Notes: generated from the sequence alone by a model not told the origin. Positions 7,842 through 16,494 are shown, counted from the stretch's first letter. The stretch: DNA of 64,000 nucleotides from Kutzneria sp. CA-103260 (GCF_018263855.1 NZ_CP073318.1:10044001-10108000); one strand, 5' to 3'. Program-made: numbers and translations.

Positions 7842-8756
7842 TCAGCCGCGGCGGAAGCGTTCGGACAGCGTCGGGTCCGACTCCCACCAGGGGCGGGTGG
7901 AGTCCTCGCCGGCCTCCTCCCGCTCGTCCAGCACGCGGTCGATCTCCTTGGCCTGCTTGGCGTCCTCCTTGGTCATGCGGTTGACCAGCGCGCCGAGGAA
8001 GGGCAGGCCGGCCAGGTCGCCGACGATCCAGAGCACGCCGGCGCCGAAGGTCTGGTCCAGCCGCAGGTCGGGGCCCCAGGTGCGGCCGAGGGCCTGGTAG
8101 TAGGACTCGGCGACGATGTGGCCGGAGAACCAGAGGGTCAGGCCCAGGGCGGCGTCGCAGACGACCTCGGCCAGGGTGATCCAGACGGACACCAGGTGGT
8201 GGAAGCGCCGCGGCACGGGGTCGAGCTGCAAACGGCTCCAAAAGTAAACAAGACCGATCAGGAGCAGGGCCAGGCGGGTGAGCTCGTCGACCACGCCGTT
8301 GCGGAGCACGGTCGGGTACCAGTCGGTGAAGTAGAGCAGCCACGGCGTGGCGATGAGCAGCGCGGAGGCGGTGGCGGGAAAGGCGATGACCTTCCCGAAA
8401 GGCCCGTGCAGCAAGGAACGCAGCGGCGAGACGAGCCAGCCAGGTCCGGTGTCGCGGAGCAGGGTGAACGGGGCGCCCAGCGCCAGGCCCAACGGAACGA
8501 CCATGAGCAGCAGGATGATCTGCGCGGCCCGCATGAAGAACAGGGTGTCGGCGTAGACGCCGATGCTGGACAGGGTGGCGATGGCGTAGACACCGAGGCC
8601 CGCGGCGTAGAAGGCGATCACCCGGGCCCGGGGCCAGTGGCCGTGGCGGCGCACGGACCGGCCGTACCAACCGCCGAGCAACACCAGCACCAGCAGGGAC
8701 ACCGGGTCGGCCGTCCACGACGTGAGGGCGGTGACCAACGTGAGAGGCTCCGGCAC
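7842..8756 (-). CDS. CtaG/caa3-type cytochrome c oxidase assembly membrane protein
   Basis: The protein has about 304 residues with some seven predicted membrane segments, beginning PVSLLVLVLLGGWYGRS. The motifs FFMRAAQIILLLMVVPLGLALGA and FWFSGHIVAESYYQ-like stretches near the C-terminus match the caa3_CtaG family, which helps deliver copper to cytochrome oxidase. The C-terminal 50 residues are a charged cytoplasmic tail. The start is uncertain: GTG at 8756 has GGAGG only 2 bases away, and a TTG six codons downstream is an alternative. It is divergent from the HIT gene 36 bases away. Confidence 0.8.
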   Translation of the reverse strand: MPEPLTLVTALTSWTADPVSLLVLVLLGGWYGRSVRRHGHWPRARVIAFYAAGLGVYAIATLSSIGVYADTLFFMRAAQIILLLMVVPLGLALGAPFTLLRDTGPGWLVSPLRSLLHGPFGKVIAFPATASALLIATPWLLYFTDWYPTVLRNGVVDELTRLALLLIGLVYFWSRLQLDPVPRRFHHLVSVWITLAEVVCDAALGLTLWFSGHIVAESYYQALGRTWGPDLRLDQTFGAGVLWIVGDLAGLPFLGALVNRMTKEDAKQAKEIDRVLDEREEAGEDSTRPWWESDPTLSERFRRG

Positions 8757-8792
8757 GGCCTCCAGTCTGTCACTGCCGGAAAGGCGTCCACT

Positions 8793-9206
8793 GTGGACCC
8801 GAATTGCGTGTTCTGTGCCATTGTGTCCGGTGTCGCGCCGGCCAGTGTGGTGCACGAGGACGAGCACCTGATCGCCTTCTGCGACCTGATGCCGGTCAAT
8901 CGGGGCCACCTGCTCATAGCGCCCAAGCGGCACGCGACGAACCTGGCGGAGCTGCCGGAGGAGACGGGCGCCCTGATGTTCCCGTTGGCGCAGCGGCTGG
9001 CCGCGCGGATCCGGCGGAGTCTGCGGCCCGACGGCGTCAACCTGGTGCTGGCGGACGGCCGGGCGGCCGGACAGACCGTCTTTCACGTCCACCTGCACGT
9101 GATCCCGCGCATGCTCGAGGACGGGTTCGCGCTGCACGGCGGCGCTCGGGCGGCTACCCGGAGTGATCTTGACCAGGTCGCGGAGCTGCTCCGCCGCGAG
9201 CTGTGA
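8793..9206 (+). CDS. HIT family protein (histidine triad nucleotide hydrolase)
   Basis: The protein has 137 residues and starts at GTG with a GGAAAGG ribosome site. The N-terminus CVFCAIVSG supplies the paired Cys of the zinc site and is characteristic of HIT proteins. The active motif is HVHLHV (HxHxH) in QTVFHVHLHVIPR. HIT proteins hydrolyse nucleoside phosphoramidates, AMP-lysine or dinucleoside polyphosphates in the cytosol; which one applies here is unknown. The longer frame upstream of the GTG is antisense to the CtaG-like gene. Confidence 0.9.
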   Translation: MDPNCVFCAIVSGVAPASVVHEDEHLIAFCDLMPVNRGHLLIAPKRHATNLAELPEETGALMFPLAQRLAARIRRSLRPDGVNLVLADGRAAGQTVFHVHLHVIPRMLEDGFALHGGARAATRSDLDQVAELLRREL

Positions 9207-9386
9207 TCGACTCGTGACCGGGTGTCGCCGTGCGGGTACACCCATGGTCATTTAGTGTGACTTTCCAACAAATACAACAGCTGGGTTTCGACCTGTTCAC
9301 CGCCACTTGACTGTGCGGTAACGTTCGCTTCCGCCACATGGTGGTGAATGCTGTTCGGTGCTGTTCGATGTGTGGAGGTGGGGCCG

Positions 9387-11081
9387 GTGACCGTCCTTGC
9401 GGACGCGAACCTCCGGCTGGACGCCGGACCCGTGGACTACGTCCTACTCGGCTTCTACTTCGTCCTGGTCCTGGGCATCGGCGCGCTGGCCCGCCGCTCG
9501 GTGTCCTCCAGCCTGGACTTCTTCCTGTCCGGCCGGTCGATGCCGGCCTGGGTCACGGGCCTGGCCTTCATCTCGGCGAACCTGGGCGCGGTCGAGATCT
9601 TCGGCATGACCGCCAACGGCGCGCAGTACGGCGTGCCGACGGTGCACTACTACTGGATCGGCGCCATCCCGGCCATGGTCTTCCTCGGCCTGGTGATGAT
9701 GCCCTTCTACTACGGCTCCAAGGTGCGAAGCGTGCCGGAGTTCCTGCTCCGCCGCTTCGGCCGGTTCGCCCACCTGGTCAACAGCCTCAGCTTCGCGCTG
9801 GCCCAGGTGCTGATCGCCGGCGTCAACCTGTTCGCGCTGGCCACCGTGATCAACCTGCTGCTGGGCTGGCCGACCTGGGTGGCGATCATCGTCGCGGCCG
9901 CGGTCGTGCTGGCGTACACCACGCTGGGCGGCCTGTCCGCGGCCATCTACAACGAGGTCATGCAGTTCTTCGTGATCGTCGCGATGCTGCTGCCGCTGAC
10001 CATCGTCGGCCTGTACAAGGTGGGCGGCTGGAACGGCCTGGTCGCCAAGATCACCGCGGCCAACTCCGACGCCGCCGCCGAGCTGCACTCCTGGCCCGGC
10101 TCCAACCTGACCGGCATCTCCAACAGCGTGCTCTCGGTCATCGGCCTGGTGTTCGGCCTCGGCTTCGTGTTGTCCTTCGGTTACTGGACCACGAACTTCG
10201 CCGAGGTCCAGCGGGCGCTGTCGGCCAAGAGCATGTCGGCGGCCCGGCGCACGCCGCTGATCGGCGCGTACCCGAAGACGCTGATCGTGCTGCTGATCTT
10301 CATCCCGGGCATGATCGCCGCGGTGATCTCGCCCGAGCTGGCCGCGTTCAAGGCCAGCGGCGGCACGCTGCAGAACGGCGTGACCTACAACAACACCATC
10401 GAGCTGCTGATCCGCGACCTGCTGCCCAACGGCATGCTGGGCGTGGCCATCACCGGCCTGGTCGCGGCGTTCATGGCCGGCATGGCGGCCAGCGTCAGCT
10501 CGTTCAACACGGTCTTCACCTACGACCTGTGGCAGACCTACGTCGTCAAGAACAAGCCGGACGAGTACTACCTGCGGGTCGGCCGGACGATCACGATCGT
10601 CGGCTGCGTCATCGCGATCGGCACCGCGTTCATCGCCGGGCAGTTCAACAACATCATGGACTACCTCCAGACGTTGTTCGGCTTCTTCAACGCGCCGCTG
10701 TTCGCGACCTTCCTGCTGGGCATGTTCTGGAAGCGCATGTCGCCGATGGCCGGCGGTGTCGGCCTGATCGTCGGCACGCTGTCCGCGGTCACCATCGACG
10801 TCCTCAACCGGACCGGCGCGCTGACGCTGTCCGGCCAGGGCGCCAGCTTCGTGGCGGCCAGCGCGGCGTTCATCATGGACATCGTGGTCAGCGTGCTGGT
10901 CACGCTGGTGACCGCGCCCAAGCCGGACTCGGAGCTGGTCGGGCTGGTGTGGTCGCTGACGCCGCGGGACAGCCTCAAGCACTCCGACACCGGCGAGAAC
11001 GCCGGTTGGTACCGCAAGCCGGTCGTGCTGGGCGTCGGCGTGCTGGCGCTGGCGGCCGTCCTGAACATCATCTTCTGGTGA
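9387..11081 (+). CDS. Sodium:solute symporter (SSS family)
   Basis: The protein has 564 residues with about 13 membrane segments. SSS signatures are visible: FFLSGRSMPAWVTGLAFISA (the TM1-TM2 region), YYWIGAIPAMVFLGLVMMP, and FGYWTTNFAEVQRALSAK, which resembles the family signature near TM7-8. The start is a GTG preceded by GGAGG at 8 bases; an ATG 13 codons upstream is in frame but has no ribosome site. It is related to glucose/galactose/monocarboxylate-type carriers (SglT/ActP branch), but the substrate cannot be read from the sequence. It is followed after 16 bases by a small membrane protein gene. Confidence 0.88.
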   Translation: MTVLADANLRLDAGPVDYVLLGFYFVLVLGIGALARRSVSSSLDFFLSGRSMPAWVTGLAFISANLGAVEIFGMTANGAQYGVPTVHYYWIGAIPAMVFLGLVMMPFYYGSKVRSVPEFLLRRFGRFAHLVNSLSFALAQVLIAGVNLFALATVINLLLGWPTWVAIIVAAAVVLAYTTLGGLSAAIYNEVMQFFVIVAMLLPLTIVGLYKVGGWNGLVAKITAANSDAAAELHSWPGSNLTGISNSVLSVIGLVFGLGFVLSFGYWTTNFAEVQRALSAKSMSAARRTPLIGAYPKTLIVLLIFIPGMIAAVISPELAAFKASGGTLQNGVTYNNTIELLIRDLLPNGMLGVAITGLVAAFMAGMAASVSSFNTVFTYDLWQTYVVKNKPDEYYLRVGRTITIVGCVIAIGTAFIAGQFNNIMDYLQTLFGFFNAPLFATFLLGMFWKRMSPMAGGVGLIVGTLSAVTIDVLNRTGALTLSGQGASFVAASAAFIMDIVVSVLVTLVTAPKPDSELVGLVWSLTPRDSLKHSDTGENAGWYRKPVVLGVGVLALAAVLNIIFW

Positions 11082-11097
11082 GGGAGGAAACACTCCG

Positions 11098-11376
11098 ATG
11101 AGCGAGCCTGTGAAGAAGCAGCGCGCGGGGCTGTTCGACCTCCGCTACGTGCTGGCCCTGCTGTTCGTGGTCTACGGCGCGGTGCTGACCGTGATGGGCA
11201 TCGGTTTCACCAGCCAGGCCGGACTGGACAAGTCCGACGGCATCAACATCAACCTGTGGGGCGGGATCGTGATGCTCCTGGTGGGCATCGCCTTCGCCCT
11301 GTGGGCCCGGCTGCGTCCCATCGTGGTGACGGAGACCGAGCCCGCCGACGACGCCACTGGCGCCGGCGAGAACTGA
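11098..11376 (+). CDS. Small two-TM membrane protein paired with the SSS symporter
   Basis: The protein has 92 residues. It has a short basic N-terminus, two membrane helices (YVLALLFVVYGAVLTVMGIGF and IVMLLVGIAFALWARL) joined by a Gly/Asp/Asn-rich loop, and an acidic C-tail. A strong ribosome site (GAGGGAGGA) precedes it. Small two-helix partners are known beside several SSS carriers (DUF485/DUF4212 types). This one is not clearly in either family, but position and spacing imply an accessory subunit. Confidence 0.75.
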   Translation: MSEPVKKQRAGLFDLRYVLALLFVVYGAVLTVMGIGFTSQAGLDKSDGININLWGGIVMLLVGIAFALWARLRPIVVTETEPADDATGAGEN

Positions 11377-11408
11377 TCTACCAACGGCGGTCGGTGCTGA
11401 GGGAAACT

Positions 11409-11519
11409 TCAGCGCCGGCCGCTGTGCCGGTGCGGGTACACCGGGTTGAACGCCTCCACGGTCCACGCGTCGAACCGACGAGCCGCCTTGCGGGCCTGCT
11501 TGCGCAGAACCTTGATCAC
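11409..11519 (-). CDS. 36-residue basic microprotein
   Basis: This is a short gene of 36 codons starting at GTG, with AAGGGG 6 bases upstream on the minus strand. The product starts VIKVLRKQARKAARRF and ends NPVYPHRHSGRR. Almost every codon ends in G or C, as in the neighbouring genes, which argues for real coding. It is strongly basic (about ten Arg/Lys), with an amphipathic N-terminal helix and a central DAWTVEAFNPVYP stretch. No family is recognised. It is convergent with the symporter operon. Confidence 0.55.
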   Translation of the reverse strand: MIKVLRKQARKAARRFDAWTVEAFNPVYPHRHSGRR

Positions 11520-11660
11520 TGCTGTCCCCTTCCGGGTCTGTCTCTCGAACCTTGCACTGGGTATGACGTGTTGATCTTCTGAATCGTTCCCGAAACTCTC
11601 GGTGAGACCGATCACGGGATTCAGGTCACACGGATCGCCGCAGGTCGCTACCGTGCACCC

Positions 11661-12617
11661 GTGCTCCGCCTCGCCTGCGCCGTGTTCGCGGCCGCCGTCG
11701 TGCTCACGGCCTGTTCCTCCGGTGTCGACACGACCCGCTCGGTGTCCGCGCGCACCACCGTCGCCGCCCCGACCAGCGGCGCCGACGCGGGGCCGGTGGA
11801 CCCGGCACTCACCGAGGCGAAGCTGCGTGCGGTCGACCCGTGCGGGCTGCTCGACGCGAGGCTGCTCGGCGACATCGGCACTCCCAGCGGCCAGCCCTCG
11901 GGCGATGCCTTCCAGGGGTGCCACGCGGGCGTCACCGTGAACGGGCAGCAGGTGACGGTTTCGGTCACGCTCGGCGACGCCGTGCCCGAGCTGGACCACG
12001 ACGCGCTCGCGCTGGCCGGCCTGCGGGTGCTGGCGGCCAAGCAGGACGCGAGCTGCACGGAGAAGGCCGTCACCCAGGACGCGCCGAGCCGGGCCGTCGT
12101 GGTCCGCGTCGACGCCAAGGGCGGCGACCCGTGCGGCATCGGCAAGCAGGCGCTGACCGCGGTGATCGCCCGGATCCGCACCGCCCCGCCGCAGCTGCCG
12201 GCCGGCGGCAGCGTGATGGCCGCCGTCGATCCGTGCACGCTGGTCGACCAGGCGACGGTCGCCGCGCTGGTCGGGCCCCAGGCACGGCTGGACTCCGAGT
12301 CGCTGCACGACTGCGCCTGGCGGCAGAACGGGATCACCCTGGAGATCTACGCCAAGATCGCCGGCAACCCGGCCGTGCCCGGCTTCGACAAGCCGCCGAC
12401 GCCGGTCGACCTGGGCGGCGTCACCGCCTACCAGTCCGACAGCTCGACGTCCTACCCGTCGTGCACGGTGCAGTGGGCCGACCGCCCGATCTCGGGCAGC
12501 CAGGGCGAGGTCGTCACGGTCTACGTGGGCAACGGGCAGAAGACGCCGGGGGTCGACACCTGCGGTCGCGCCGTCGCCGCGGGCAAGATCGTCACGACCA
12601 AGCTGCCCAAATCCTGA
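11661..12617 (+). CDS. Secreted lipoprotein with two Cys-rich repeats (DUF3558-like)
   Basis: The protein has 318 residues. The signal peptide ends in a lipobox (VVLTACSS), so it should be lipid-anchored on the outer face of the membrane. The mature part holds two related modules starting DPCGLLDARLLGDIG and DPCTLVDQATVAALVG, each with further Cys (FQGCHAG, HDCAWRQNG), as in DUF3558-type lipoproteins of actinobacteria. These have no established function. The start is a GTG close to the inferred promoter; a terminator hairpin follows the stop. Confidence 0.75.
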   Translation: MLRLACAVFAAAVVLTACSSGVDTTRSVSARTTVAAPTSGADAGPVDPALTEAKLRAVDPCGLLDARLLGDIGTPSGQPSGDAFQGCHAGVTVNGQQVTVSVTLGDAVPELDHDALALAGLRVLAAKQDASCTEKAVTQDAPSRAVVVRVDAKGGDPCGIGKQALTAVIARIRTAPPQLPAGGSVMAAVDPCTLVDQATVAALVGPQARLDSESLHDCAWRQNGITLEIYAKIAGNPAVPGFDKPPTPVDLGGVTAYQSDSSTSYPSCTVQWADRPISGSQGEVVTVYVGNGQKTPGVDTCGRAVAAGKIVTTKLPKS

Positions 12618-12622
12618 TTCAC

Positions 12623-12651
12623 TCTCCCGGCGGCGCGACATCGCCGGGAGA
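12623..12651 (+). terminator. Hairpin after lipoprotein gene
   Basis: A 10-bp perfect stem TCTCCCGGCG/CGCCGGGAGA with a 9-base loop starts 6 bases after the lipoprotein stop. No long T-tract follows, as is common for actinobacterial terminators. Confidence 0.6.
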
Positions 12652-12725
12652 ATGGGTGCTGACGGGGACGGGTCCCCTTGCGTACTCTTCAGTAACAAGC
12701 TGAGTGCCCAATGCCGGGAGGGTCG

Positions 12726-14234
12726 ATGACTCAGACAGCGCCGGAGAGCAGTGCGGTGACCACCTCGGGTGACGGGCGGTTCGCCTCACTGGACCCGCGC
12801 ACCGGAGAGGTCGTCGCCCACCACCCGATCCACAGCGCCAAACAGGTCGCCGACGCGGTGGCGCAGGCCCGGCGGGCCGTCAACTGGTGGCAGGAGCTGG
12901 GTTTCGCCGGCCGCAAGGAGCGGCTGGACGCCTGGCGGCGGCTGCTGGTCAAGCGGCTGGACGAGGCGGCCGGCCTGATCAGCGCCGAGACCGGCAAGCC
13001 GGCCGCGGACGCCAAGCTGGAGATGGTGCTCGTCATCGACCACCTGCACTGGGCCGCCCGCAACGCCGAGCGTGTGCTGCGCAAGCGCCGCGTGCCGGCC
13101 GGGCTGCTGATGTCCAACCAGTCCGCCACCCTGGAGTACCTGCCGGTCGGCGTGGTCGGTGTGATCGGGCCGTGGAACTACCCGGCGTTCACGCCGATGG
13201 GTTCCATCGCCTACGCGCTGGCAGCCGGCAACACCGTGGTGTTCAAGCCTTCGGAGCTGACGCCCGGTGTCGGCACCTGGCTGGCCGACACGCTGGCCGA
13301 GATCGTGCCCGAGCACCCGGTGCTCAGCGTGGTCACCGGCTTCGGCGAGACCGGCTCGGCGCTGTGTCGGTCCGGTGTGGACAAGCTGGCCTTCACCGGC
13401 TCGACCGCGACCGGCAAGCGCGTGATGGCGGCCTGCGCCGAGTCGCTGACGCCGGTTCTGGTGGAGTGCGGCGGCAAGGACGCGCTGATCGTCGACTACG
13501 ACGCCGACGTGTCGCTGGCCGCCGACGCGGCGGTGTGGGGCGCGATGTCCAACGCCGGCCAGACCTGCATCGGCGTCGAGCGGGTGTACGTGCACGAGGA
13601 CGTGGCCGACGAGTTCACCGCCGCCGTGCGCAAGCTCGCGGCCAAGCTCCGGCCGGGCGGCGACCCCGGGGCCGACCTCGGGCCGATCACCATGCCGTCC
13701 CAGGTCGACATCATTCGCGGGCACGTGCAGGACGCCCTCGACAAGGGTGCGAAGGCCCTGGTCGGCGGGGTCGAGTCGGTGCGGCCGCCGTTCGTCGAGC
13801 CGGTGGTGCTGGCCGACGTGCCGGAGGACTCGACGGCGATCACCGAGGAGACCTTCGGGCCGACCGTCACCATCAACCGGGTACGCGACGTGGACGAGGC
13901 GATCCGGCTGGCCAACGCCGGCAAGTACGGCCTCGGCGGCACCGTGTTCTCCAAGGCCCGCGGCGAGGAGCTGGCCCGCCGGCTGAAGGCCGGCATGGTG
14001 TCGATCAACGGCGTGGTGGCGTTCGCGGCCATCCCGTCGCTGCCCTTCGGCGGCGTCGGCGACTCCGGCTTCGGCCGCATCCACGGCGAGGACGGCCTGC
14101 GCGAGTTCGCCCGCCCGCAGGCGGTGGCCCGGCGCAAGTTCAAGGGGCTGCTCAACCCCATGTCGTTCACCCGCGGCGCCGGCACCGTCCGCCAGCTGCT
14201 GGCCATCGTCAAACTCCGCTACGGCCGCAAGTGA
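12726..14234 (+). CDS. NAD(P)+-dependent aldehyde dehydrogenase family protein
   Basis: The protein has 502 residues and is a full-length ALDH. The motifs are GPWNYP (149-154), the dinucleotide-binding FTGSTATGK (223-231), the general base in LVECGGKD (Glu247) and the nucleophile in NAGQTCIG (Cys281). A C-terminal PFGGVGDSGFGRIHG completes the fold. The LEYLPVGVVGVIGPW and succinate-semialdehyde-like features place it near the betaine/succinic-semialdehyde group, but the substrate is uncertain. The start is the ATG of MTQTAPES preceded by GGGAGGG; the ATG five codons upstream overlaps that ribosome site. Confidence 0.88.
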   Translation: MTQTAPESSAVTTSGDGRFASLDPRTGEVVAHHPIHSAKQVADAVAQARRAVNWWQELGFAGRKERLDAWRRLLVKRLDEAAGLISAETGKPAADAKLEMVLVIDHLHWAARNAERVLRKRRVPAGLLMSNQSATLEYLPVGVVGVIGPWNYPAFTPMGSIAYALAAGNTVVFKPSELTPGVGTWLADTLAEIVPEHPVLSVVTGFGETGSALCRSGVDKLAFTGSTATGKRVMAACAESLTPVLVECGGKDALIVDYDADVSLAADAAVWGAMSNAGQTCIGVERVYVHEDVADEFTAAVRKLAAKLRPGGDPGADLGPITMPSQVDIIRGHVQDALDKGAKALVGGVESVRPPFVEPVVLADVPEDSTAITEETFGPTVTINRVRDVDEAIRLANAGKYGLGGTVFSKARGEELARRLKAGMVSINGVVAFAAIPSLPFGGVGDSGFGRIHGEDGLREFARPQAVARRKFKGLLNPMSFTRGAGTVRQLLAIVKLRYGRK

Positions 14235-14242
14235 CGTTTCTG

Positions 14243-14385
14243 GGTCTCCAAGACCTACAAACCCGCCTCTGAGAAGTCGCCAACCGCCCCAAACCCTGTC
14301 GGGTCTGGGGCGGTTGGTCTATCCGAGGCTGGGGTTTGCTGCTGTTGGAGACCGCTGAGAACGAGGTTTGTAGGTCTTGGAGACC
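14243..14385. repeat. Perfect 21-bp inverted repeat bracketing the intergenic terminator
   Basis: A 21-bp sequence starting GGTCTCCAAGACCTACAAAC (14243-14263) returns exactly inverted at 14365-14385. A degenerate third copy (GGTTTGCTGCTGTTGGAGACC) lies at about 14333-14353. The outer arms enclose the terminator hairpin and fill the gap between the convergent ALDH and siderophore-binding genes. This could be a large transcription-stop structure or the ends of a small mobile remnant. Confidence 0.75.
14280..14317. terminator. Bidirectional terminator between convergent genes
   Basis: An 11-bp perfect stem CCAACCGCCCC/GGGGCGGTTGG extends with further pairs through AAACCC/GGGTCT to a 4-base loop. 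It sits midway between two converging genes. Confidence 0.8.
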
Positions 14386-15390
14386 TCAGGCCTGGAGGGT
14401 CGAGCGGAGGTCCTTGAGGACGGAGCTGGCGGCCAGGACGCCGAGGCCGAGGTACCAGGTCTCGTCGGCGACGGGCTTGGCGTGGCCGGCCTTCACGGCG
14501 GTCAGCGTCGGCCACAGCGGGCCGCCGAGCACGCCGGCCTGGCCCGTCTTGCCGGGGTCGCCGTAGGTGCCGTAGAGGATCCAGTCGGCGTCGGCCTTGC
14601 CGATCTGCTCGGCGCTGACCTCCACGGCCAGGTCGTTGACCTTGCCGGACTCGGTCACCGGCAGGCCGGTGTCGGCCAGCACGGTGCCGACGAAGGACTT
14701 GGCGGCGTAGAGCCGGATCCGGCCGGGCATGAAGCGCAGCATGGAGATCACCGGCAGCTTGCCCAGTTTGGCCTGCGCGTCCGTGCCGAGCTGCTTGGCC
14801 GCGGCCTCGTAGTCGCCGATCAGCTTGTCGGCCTGGTCGGTGCTGCCCAGCGCGGCCGAGTTGAGCCGGAAGTCGCTCTTCCAGGTGTAGCCGGGACGTT
14901 CGGAGAACACCGTGGGCGCGATCTTGGCCAGCAGCGGGTACTGCTTCTCGGCGCGCAGCTTGGAGCCGAGGATCAGGTCCGGCTTGAGCGCGGCGATGGC
15001 CTCCAGGTTGAGCGAGTTGGTGCTGCCGACGTTGGCCGGCCTGCCGGCCTTGTCGCCGATGTAGGACGGCATGTCCGGGGAGCCGTCGGGAAAGGCCACG
15101 CCGACGGGCTGCACGCCGAGCGCCACCACGTTGTCCAGCTCGCCGGTGTCGAGCACGACGACCCGGGTCGGCTTGTGGTCCAGCGTGGTCTTGCCCATGG
15201 CGTGCGTGATGGTGCGCGGGAACACGCCGGGCAGCGCGTCCGTGCCGTACTTGGCGGTGCGGGCGCCGGCGTCGAGGAAGCCGGGGCCGCCCTGCGCCAC
15301 CTCGGAGCGGCCGTCCGAGGACGGGGCCTGCCCGCAGGCGGTCATGGTGAGCGCGACCGCGACCAGCACGGCAATTCCCTTGGATCTCAT
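14386..15390 (-). CDS. Iron-siderophore ABC transporter substrate-binding lipoprotein
   Basis: The protein has 334 residues and belongs to the FecB/FhuD (cluster 8, helical backbone) family. The signal peptide ends in a lipobox (LTMTACGQ). The binding domain runs from RTITHAMGKTTLDHKPTRVVVLD to the end, with the typical AIAALKPDLILGSK. It should bind a ferric siderophore outside the membrane and hand it to a permease that is not in this window. An iron-repressor box lies directly before its ATG, so expression should rise when iron is scarce. It is divergent from dhaK. Confidence 0.9.
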   Translation of the reverse strand: MRSKGIAVLVAVALTMTACGQAPSSDGRSEVAQGGPGFLDAGARTAKYGTDALPGVFPRTITHAMGKTTLDHKPTRVVVLDTGELDNVVALGVQPVGVAFPDGSPDMPSYIGDKAGRPANVGSTNSLNLEAIAALKPDLILGSKLRAEKQYPLLAKIAPTVFSERPGYTWKSDFRLNSAALGSTDQADKLIGDYEAAAKQLGTDAQAKLGKLPVISMLRFMPGRIRLYAAKSFVGTVLADTGLPVTESGKVNDLAVEVSAEQIGKADADWILYGTYGDPGKTGQAGVLGGPLWPTLTAVKAGHAKPVADETWYLGLGVLAASSVLKDLRSTLQA

Positions 15391-15410
15391 GTTAGGTGAG
15401 CCTACCCTTG
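15391..15410 (-). promoter_or_regulatory. DtxR/IdeR-type iron box
   Basis: On the minus strand the 19-mer reads CAAGGGTAGGCTCACCTAA, close to the IdeR/DmdR consensus TTAGGTTAGGCTNACCTAA (about 14 of 19). It touches the start codon of the siderophore-binding gene, so iron-loaded repressor would cover the transcript start and ribosome site. Confidence 0.75.
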
Positions 15411-15490
15411 CAATTTCGGGCTGGCGTGTGATGTGTTCGCGGGGGTAGGAAGGGCGGGCCGGACGGTTGCCGCAGCGAGGGGACACCGCG

Positions 15491-16492
15491 ATGAAGAAGA
15501 TCATCAACGACCCGTCCACAGTGGTCGATGAGGCCTTGCAGGGCATGGCGTTGGCCCATCCGGACCTGCTACGGGTGCAACGGGATCCAGCCGTGGTGTG
15601 GCGCGCCGACGCGCCGGTCCAGGGCAAGGTGGCGATCATCTCCGGCGGCGGCGCCGGCCACGAGCCGATGCACGGCGGCTTCGTCGGCACGGGCATGTTG
15701 GACGCCGCGTGCCCGGGGGCGGTGTTCACCTCGCCGACGCCGGATCAGGTGCAGGCCGCGGCCGACCAGGTCAACGGCGGCGCCGGCGTGCTGCTGATCG
15801 TCAAGAACTACACCGGCGACGTGCTGAACTTCGAGACCGCGGCGGAGCTCGTCGGCATGGACGACGTGGACGTGCGCACGGTGGTGATCGACGACGACGT
15901 GGCCGTGAAGGACTCGCTGTACACGGCCGGTCGACGCGGCGTGGCCGGAACCCTGTTGCTGGAGAAGATCGTTGGCGCGGCGGCGGAGCAGGGCGCGGAC
16001 CTCGACCGGTGCGAAGCCTTGGCCCGCAAGGTGGTGGCCAACGTCCGGTCACTCGGGTTGGCCCTGACCCCGTGCACGGTGCCGCATGTCGGGCAGCCGA
16101 GCTTCGAGCTGGCCGACGACGAGTACGAGCTGGGCATCGGCATCCACGGCGAGCCCGGCCGCGAGCGGAGGAAGATGGAACCGGCCGACGACCTGGTGCG
16201 CCGGCTGCTCGACCCGGTGCTGGCGGACCTGCCCTTCGCCGCCGGCGACCGGGTGCTGCTGTTCACCAACTCGATGGGCGGCACGCCGCTGGTGGAGCTG
16301 TACCTGGCCCACGGCATCGCCGAGAAGCTGTTGGCGGAGAAGGGAATTGTCGTGGAACGCCGACTCGTCGGCCCGTATGTGACAAGCCTGGAGATGCAGG
16401 GCATGAGCGTGACGCTGCTGAAGCTGGACGACGAGTTGGCCGAGCTGTGGGACGCGCCGGTGCGCACCGCGGCGCTGCGTTGGGGGATGTGA
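15491..16492 (+). CDS. dhaK: Dihydroxyacetone kinase subunit DhaK
   Basis: The protein has 333 residues, standard length. GGGAGHEPMHGG (52-63) forms the substrate pocket. His219 in GIGIHGEPG is the residue that binds dihydroxyacetone covalently as a hemiaminal. It transfers phosphate from DhaL-bound ADP/ATP to dihydroxyacetone, giving DHAP for glycolysis. The start is the ATG of MKKIINDPS; the upstream TTG-started extension lacks a ribosome site. It is the first gene of a tight three-gene operon and is divergent from the iron-regulated lipoprotein. Confidence 0.95.
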   Translation: MKKIINDPSTVVDEALQGMALAHPDLLRVQRDPAVVWRADAPVQGKVAIISGGGAGHEPMHGGFVGTGMLDAACPGAVFTSPTPDQVQAAADQVNGGAGVLLIVKNYTGDVLNFETAAELVGMDDVDVRTVVIDDDVAVKDSLYTAGRRGVAGTLLLEKIVGAAAEQGADLDRCEALARKVVANVRSLGLALTPCTVPHVGQPSFELADDEYELGIGIHGEPGRERRKMEPADDLVRRLLDPVLADLPFAAGDRVLLFTNSMGGTPLVELYLAHGIAEKLLAEKGIVVERRLVGPYVTSLEMQGMSVTLLKLDDELAELWDAPVRTAALRWGM

Positions 16493-16494
16493 CG

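Noticed and set aside
7497..8790. Long N-terminal extension of the HIT gene frame
   Set aside because: It is antisense to the CtaG-like gene; the HIT family start (CVFCAIV) coincides with a GTG that has a good ribosome site.
9444..11093. A 549-codon open frame on the minus strand opposite the symporter
   Set aside because: It is rich in His, Gln, Arg and Asp as expected for the antisense of a GC-rich membrane protein gene, and has no domain or ribosome site.
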